Shown: positions 60,163-64,000 of the stretch, piece by piece | How the letters are laid out: each line of letters opens with the position of its first letter | Numbering within the stretch: the stretch's first letter is position 1 | Assembly: GCA_007693965.1 (NCBI GenBank) | Contig: RECQ01000052.1 | Coordinates: 1 to 64,000 of the forward strand | Direction of reading: 5' to 3' | Origin: Phycisphaeraceae bacterium | Lineage (GTDB): Bacteria; Planctomycetota; Phycisphaerae; Phycisphaerales; UBA1924 | Length of the DNA stretch: 64,000 nt | Notes under the pieces: model-generated | Database searches by the model: none | What the model was told of the DNA's origin: nothing | What the model saw: only the letters and a program-made list of their open reading frames with translations | Made by a program: the position numbers and the translations under genes

Positions 60163-63100
60163 ATGAGAGTGATGCACGTCAACTGGACCGGCGGCGCGCT
60201 GTGTCTCTGGGGTGAGCAGGGCGCTGGCGCGGAGCGCGCATCCACCGTCGACACCGCAGACGCCGCGGCGGCGGAGATCGGGGGCGAGGGCTCCGGCGAC
60301 GCGGTCGCCACGCTGGAGCGCACACGAACACATTCATTTTCAGTCGATGCAGCGGATCTGCTCGAAGTCCTGCAGGACATCGGTGTGGATGTGGAGCGGA
60401 CGTCGAAGGTCGAGCTGAACCTGCTGCTGCCGTCGCTCGTCGCTCGTCCGGCGCCGAGCCCGAAGTTGGCTCACGCCCTCGGCATGCCTTCCAGCGAACT
60501 GCTGGAGATCGCCGGGCTGGAGACCTGGACCATCCCCGCCATCGCCATCGAGCCTGCGAACGCGACCCGCGTGATCGAGGCGCTGGAAGTGACGCGAAAG
60601 ACGGCGGTCGGGCCCTCGGTGGCGTACTTCGCCGCGGCGGCCCGCTTCGCGCGATCCCTGGCTGTCCGGCAGCGATTCGTGCCCATGCTCCTGCAGGAGG
60701 CGGACGGCGAACTCCGCGCGATGTGGCGCCCCTGGCTGAGCGATGAGCGCACAGGCACGGAGGCTTCGGATCTGCTGGCGGCGATGCCGCCGATGGTTCG
60801 GGCTGTGGTTGACCATTTCGATCATCAGCCGTGGCTCATTCTGGAGGACTTCCTCAATCACAGCGTCGATGCGCTGTGCCGGTCGGTGCTCATCCACGAA
60901 GAGATGATCGATGCAATCGAGGGTCGCTCGGGGCACGACGATCAACACGTGGCGTGGCTCTCCGGCCTTCTTTCCAGTGAAACCAGGGCCGTGGCCAAGC
61001 CGTCCGACCGGCCAACCATGATGCGACTGGTGCGACGCTGGATCGGCCAGCTCGATGACCGGGGCGCCGATGTCGAATGGCGCCTGTGTCTGCGGCTGAC
61101 CGAGCCACCGATGGACGAGGATGTTGATGAACTGAGCGCCAGCGCCGCCGAGCCCGACACCACATGGCGGCTGACCTTCCATTTGCAGTCGGTCGAGCAG
61201 GAGCAGGTGATTCTCGATGCGGAGGACATCTGGCTGGCGACATCCGATGCGCACACGGTTGACGGCCGACGGGTGCAGTCGCCGGGTGAGTTGCTGCTGG
61301 CGGAGCTGGCGAGGGCGTCGCGTCTGTTCGATCCGCTGGAGGCGGCCCTCGATGTGGCGGAGCCGCATGGCCTCGATCTGAACACGAAACAGGCATACAC
61401 GTTCCTGCGCGAAGCGCGACAACTACTGCAGGAACAGGGTTTCGGCGTGATCACGCCAGACTGGTGGGAGCAGTCATCAGCGCGTCTGGGAGTTCGCCTT
61501 GAGATCGATGCGCCGCCCGCCCCAGAGGGCGGGGTCGGCGCGCAAGCGCCGGAGCGCGAGGATGGCCTGCTGGGGCTGGACAGCCTCGTCGATTATCGCT
61601 GGCGCATCGCCGTCGGTGATCGCACGCTGTCGCTCAAAGAGTTTGAACGACTGTCGACGATGGGGCGTCCACTCGTGCGTATTGATGGTCGCTGGGTCGA
61701 GATCCGTCCGGAAGATGTGAAGGCCGCATCGAGCTTCATCAGTGAGAATCCGGGCGGGCAGATGCGCGTGGCCGAGGCGCTGCGGCTGGCGTTCGGCGCC
61801 GATGAGCGGGCCGAGCAGGCGCCCATCGTGGGGCTGGATGCGAGCGGCTGGGTCGGCGCCATATTCGGCGGCGACGACGCCGACTCACCCATGCCCATGC
61901 TGGAGCAGCCCGAGGGTTTCATGGGCACGCTGCGTCCCTACCAGCTCAAGGGCGTGTCCTGGCTCGACTTTCTCGACAGATTCGGCATGGGCGCGTGCCT
62001 GGCGGATGACATGGGCCTCGGTAAGACGATCCAGCTTCTGGCGCTGCTGCTGCATGAGCGCGAGCGCGCAGCCAAGCGAGCGGCGGAGACCGGTGAGCCA
62101 CCAAAGAAGATCGGCCCCACCCTGCTGGTGGCGCCGACGAGCGTGGTCGGCAACTGGCGTCGCGAGGCGGCCCGCTTCGCGCCCTCCCTGAAGGTGATCG
62201 TGCATCACGGCGCCGACCGGCTTGACGGCGAAGAAATGGTGCGAGTTTACAGCGAGACCGACATGGTGGTCACCACTTATGCCCTGGCGCGGCTGGACTG
62301 CGATCGTTTGTCGAAGACGCCGTGGGCCCGTCTGACGCTGGATGAGGCGCAGAACATCAAGAACCCCGCCTCCAAGCAGACGCGCTCGCTGCGTTCGCTG
62401 GATGCGCCCCGGCGCATCGCGCTCACCGGCACGCCGGTCGAAAACCGTCTTTCCGAGCTGTGGTCGATCATGGAGTTCTGCAATCCTGGATACCTCGGTC
62501 CCGCGAGCCAATTCCAGCGGCGCTACGCGGCGCCGATCGAGCGCCGCCACGATCGCCGGCGCAGCTCGCAGCTCCGCTCGCTGGTGCGCCCCTTCGTGCT
62601 TCGGCGTCTGAAGAGCGATCCAGACGTCACCGCCGATCTGCCCGACAAGATCGAGACCAAGGAGATGTGCTCGCTCACGCCGGAGCAGGCGTCGCTCTAC
62701 GAAGCGACGGTGCAGCGGATGCTCTCACAGGTGGACAACGCCGCAGAGGGAATGCAACGTCGCGGCGTGGTGCTGGCGGCCCTGATCCGTCTGAAGCAGA
62801 TCTGCAACCACCCGGACAACCTGCCGCAACAGGACGGCCCGCGCATTGAAGACCAGCCGCATTCCGCAGCGCGATCCGGCAAGAGCACGCGGTTGATGGA
62901 GATGCTGGAGGAGATCGTCGCCGCGGGAGACCAGGCGCTGGTCTTCACGCAGTTCCGGCGGATGGGAGCAATTCTCGCCGGCATGTTCGCCCAGGCGTTC
63001 GATCGTGAGACGCTCTTCCTCCACGGCGGCACGCCCACCAAGATGCGCGAACAGATGGTGGACCGGTTCCAGCGCGGGGATGGATCGGCGCCGATCTTCC

Positions 63101-63417
63101 TGCTCTCTTTGAAGGCTGGCGGCCTGGGTATGAACCTCACCGCCGCCAATCATGTCTTCCACTACGACCGCTGGTGGAACCCCGCGGTGGAGAATCAGGC
63201 GACCGACCGAGCCCACCGCATCGGGCAGACGCGCACCGTGCACGTTCACAAGTTCATGGTGGCCGGAACGCTCGAGGAGCGGATCGACCAGATGATCGAA
63301 CAGAAGACCGAGCTCGCAGAGAACATCATCGCCTCCGGCGAGCGCTGGCTGACCGAACTCTCAACTTCGCAACTCCGTGACCTGCTGACCCTCCGCGCCG
63401 ATGCGGTGATGACCTGA
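60163..63417 (+). CDS. SNF2-family DEAD/DEAH ATPase with SNF2-associated N-terminal domain
   Basis: A protein of about 1,084 residues. The first 450 or so form the bacterial SNF2-associated region (VDYRWRIAVGDRTLSLKEFERL near 480 is its usual end). The RecA-like motor starts at GTLRPYQLKGVSWLDFLDRFG: Walker A DDMGLGKTIQLLAL near 615, DEAQ box TLDEAQNIKNP near 726, ALTGTPVENRLSELWSI, and motif VI TDRAHRIGQTRTVHVHKF near the end. It is probably a DNA translocase; the role in bacteria is not established. The ATG at 60163 follows the tRNA and lies after a weak AGG. It overlaps a SWIM zinc-finger gene. Confidence 0.93.
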   Translation: MRVMHVNWTGGALCLWGEQGAGAERASTVDTADAAAAEIGGEGSGDAVATLERTRTHSFSVDAADLLEVLQDIGVDVERTSKVELNLLLPSLVARPAPSPKLAHALGMPSSELLEIAGLETWTIPAIAIEPANATRVIEALEVTRKTAVGPSVAYFAAAARFARSLAVRQRFVPMLLQEADGELRAMWRPWLSDERTGTEASDLLAAMPPMVRAVVDHFDHQPWLILEDFLNHSVDALCRSVLIHEEMIDAIEGRSGHDDQHVAWLSGLLSSETRAVAKPSDRPTMMRLVRRWIGQLDDRGADVEWRLCLRLTEPPMDEDVDELSASAAEPDTTWRLTFHLQSVEQEQVILDAEDIWLATSDAHTVDGRRVQSPGELLLAELARASRLFDPLEAALDVAEPHGLDLNTKQAYTFLREARQLLQEQGFGVITPDWWEQSSARLGVRLEIDAPPAPEGGVGAQAPEREDGLLGLDSLVDYRWRIAVGDRTLSLKEFERLSTMGRPLVRIDGRWVEIRPEDVKAASSFISENPGGQMRVAEALRLAFGADERAEQAPIVGLDASGWVGAIFGGDDADSPMPMLEQPEGFMGTLRPYQLKGVSWLDFLDRFGMGACLADDMGLGKTIQLLALLLHERERAAKRAAETGEPPKKIGPTLLVAPTSVVGNWRREAARFAPSLKVIVHHGADRLDGEEMVRVYSETDMVVTTYALARLDCDRLSKTPWARLTLDEAQNIKNPASKQTRSLRSLDAPRRIALTGTPVENRLSELWSIMEFCNPGYLGPASQFQRRYAAPIERRHDRRRSSQLRSLVRPFVLRRLKSDPDVTADLPDKIETKEMCSLTPEQASLYEATVQRMLSQVDNAAEGMQRRGVVLAALIRLKQICNHPDNLPQQDGPRIEDQPHSAARSGKSTRLMEMLEEIVAAGDQALVFTQFRRMGAILAGMFAQAFDRETLFLHGGTPTKMREQMVDRFQRGDGSAPIFLLSLKAGGLGMNLTAANHVFHYDRWWNPAVENQATDRAHRIGQTRTVHVHKFMVAGTLEERIDQMIEQKTELAENIIASGERWLTELSTSQLRDLLTLRADAVMT

Positions 63418-64000
63418 TGACGCAACAGACGCCCAACAATCCTGGAAATCAGCAGCCGCAGCGATACACGCGTCCGAAGCCGACACAGCCGCGGCGCGTG
63501 TCCGGAGGCGTGCGTCTGGCCGGTCGTGAGGGGCCGCTCATCCGCACGTGGGTCGGTCGGCGCTGGACGCGCGTCATCGAAGACGCCGCGGTCTCGGAAG
63601 AGCTCACGAAGGGCGTCGAATACGCCCGGATCGGACAGACGCGGGAGCTCGGACTCGAACCCGGCGCGGTCCTGGCCCGTGTCCAGGGGTGCGAGGCCCG
63701 GGCCCGGAGCGTGCGGCTGGAGTGCGACACTTTCACGCACGAGCAGTGGGAACTGGTCTTCCGCGCTCTGGCGGAGCAGCCGGCCTACACCGCCAAACTG
63801 CTCGCGGGCGAGATGCCGGTCAACATCGAGGATCTCTTCGCGCCGATGGGGTTGCGGCTCTTCCCGCAGGAGCCGGAGGACATCAAGGCCGTCTGCGACT
63901 GCGATGAAGAGGCGCCTTGGTGCCGCCATGCCTGCTGCGCCGCCACGCTCTTCTCCGAACGCATCGACACCGATCCCTACCTGATCTTCACGCTGCGAGG
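63417..64000 (+). CDS. SWIM zinc-finger protein, partial at window end
   Basis: An open frame starts with ATG inside the SNF2 stop (TGATG) and runs without interruption for about 194 residues to the window end. A Pro/Gln/Arg-rich N-terminus leads to IGQTRELGLEPGAVLARVQG and ALAEQPAYTAKLLAGEMPVNIEDLF. The SWIM motif follows as CDCDEEAPWCRHACC. SWIM proteins next to SNF2 ATPases are a recurrent bacterial pair; the finger is thought to bind nucleic acid or protein. The C-terminal part is not seen. Confidence 0.88.
   Translation, partial: MTQQTPNNPGNQQPQRYTRPKPTQPRRVSGGVRLAGREGPLIRTWVGRRWTRVIEDAAVSEELTKGVEYARIGQTRELGLEPGAVLARVQGCEARARSVRLECDTFTHEQWELVFRALAEQPAYTAKLLAGEMPVNIEDLFAPMGLRLFPQEPEDIKAVCDCDEEAPWCRHACCAATLFSERIDTDPYLIFTLR

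Overview
The window looks like chromosomal DNA of a planctomycete, most likely a member of the class Phycisphaerae. It is GC-rich. One exported protein (22455-23783) ends in two dockerin-like D-x-[ST]-G-D-G repeats of the kind common in Phycisphaerae, and its neighbour (20772-22133) ends in a short hydrophobic stretch plus an arginine cluster resembling a PEP-CTERM sorting signal. LptE, BamD-like and GmhA proteins show a diderm envelope. The lineage is inferred from these traits; no rRNA gene is present.

Layout. 1-51: end of a CAU-anticodon tRNA, then an aldehyde dehydrogenase closed by a terminator. 1.9-20.7 kb: a large surface-glycan cluster. Its plus-strand arm holds glycosyltransferases with extra Rossmann domains, a CMP-sugar synthetase, a hydroxyacid dehydrogenase, a short-chain dehydrogenase and a sulfotransferase. 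Its minus-strand arm holds a second CMP-sugar synthetase (KdsB type), methyltransferases, a DUF268 protein, a GT-B-like transferase and a second sulfotransferase. A GT2 enzyme and galactokinase close the cluster. 20.7-23.8 kb: two exported proteins. 23.9-29.8 kb: mnmG facing a methionine-cycle operon (ArsR-methyltransferase, ahcY, metF), with several palindromic repeat arrays, two of them inside the mnmG reading frame. 29.9-45.7 kb: housekeeping and envelope genes, including a pseudopilin, tyrA, a TPR lipoprotein, a LigD-type phosphoesterase, asnB, a tandem pair of DUF2007-like membrane proteins, an oligopeptide ABC ATPase, ygfZ, an M42 peptidase, an HTH-receiver regulator, moaD/moeA and a HEAT-repeat protein. 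46.1-47.2 kb: a type IV pilin gene followed by a 5'-truncated copy. 47.2-48.5 kb: a REP-associated tyrosine transposase (RAYT) flanked by four REPIN-like units. 48.5-64 kb: gltX, a Phd/PIN toxin-antitoxin pair, ppk, queD, a phosphohexomutase, yggU, ftsH, lptE, a BamD-like gene, gmhA, tRNA-Lys, and a SNF2 ATPase paired with a SWIM zinc-finger gene that runs off the end.

How it fits together. The glycan cluster appears to make CMP-activated acidic sugars and to add sulfate and methyl decorations, with gmhA, lptE and the phosphohexomutase supplying envelope precursors and transport. The ArsR-methyltransferase gene has a promoter-operator that overlaps its own start codon and probably controls homocysteine recycling.

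The most unusual signals are (a) two palindromic repeat arrays translated in frame within mnmG, one a 4x4 heptamer hairpin, the other sharing a 13-base word with the metF-ahcY spacer; (b) a compact RAYT/REPIN locus; (c) the 5'-truncated pilin copy; (d) a set of fused glycosyltransferase/Rossmann/DUF115-like proteins.
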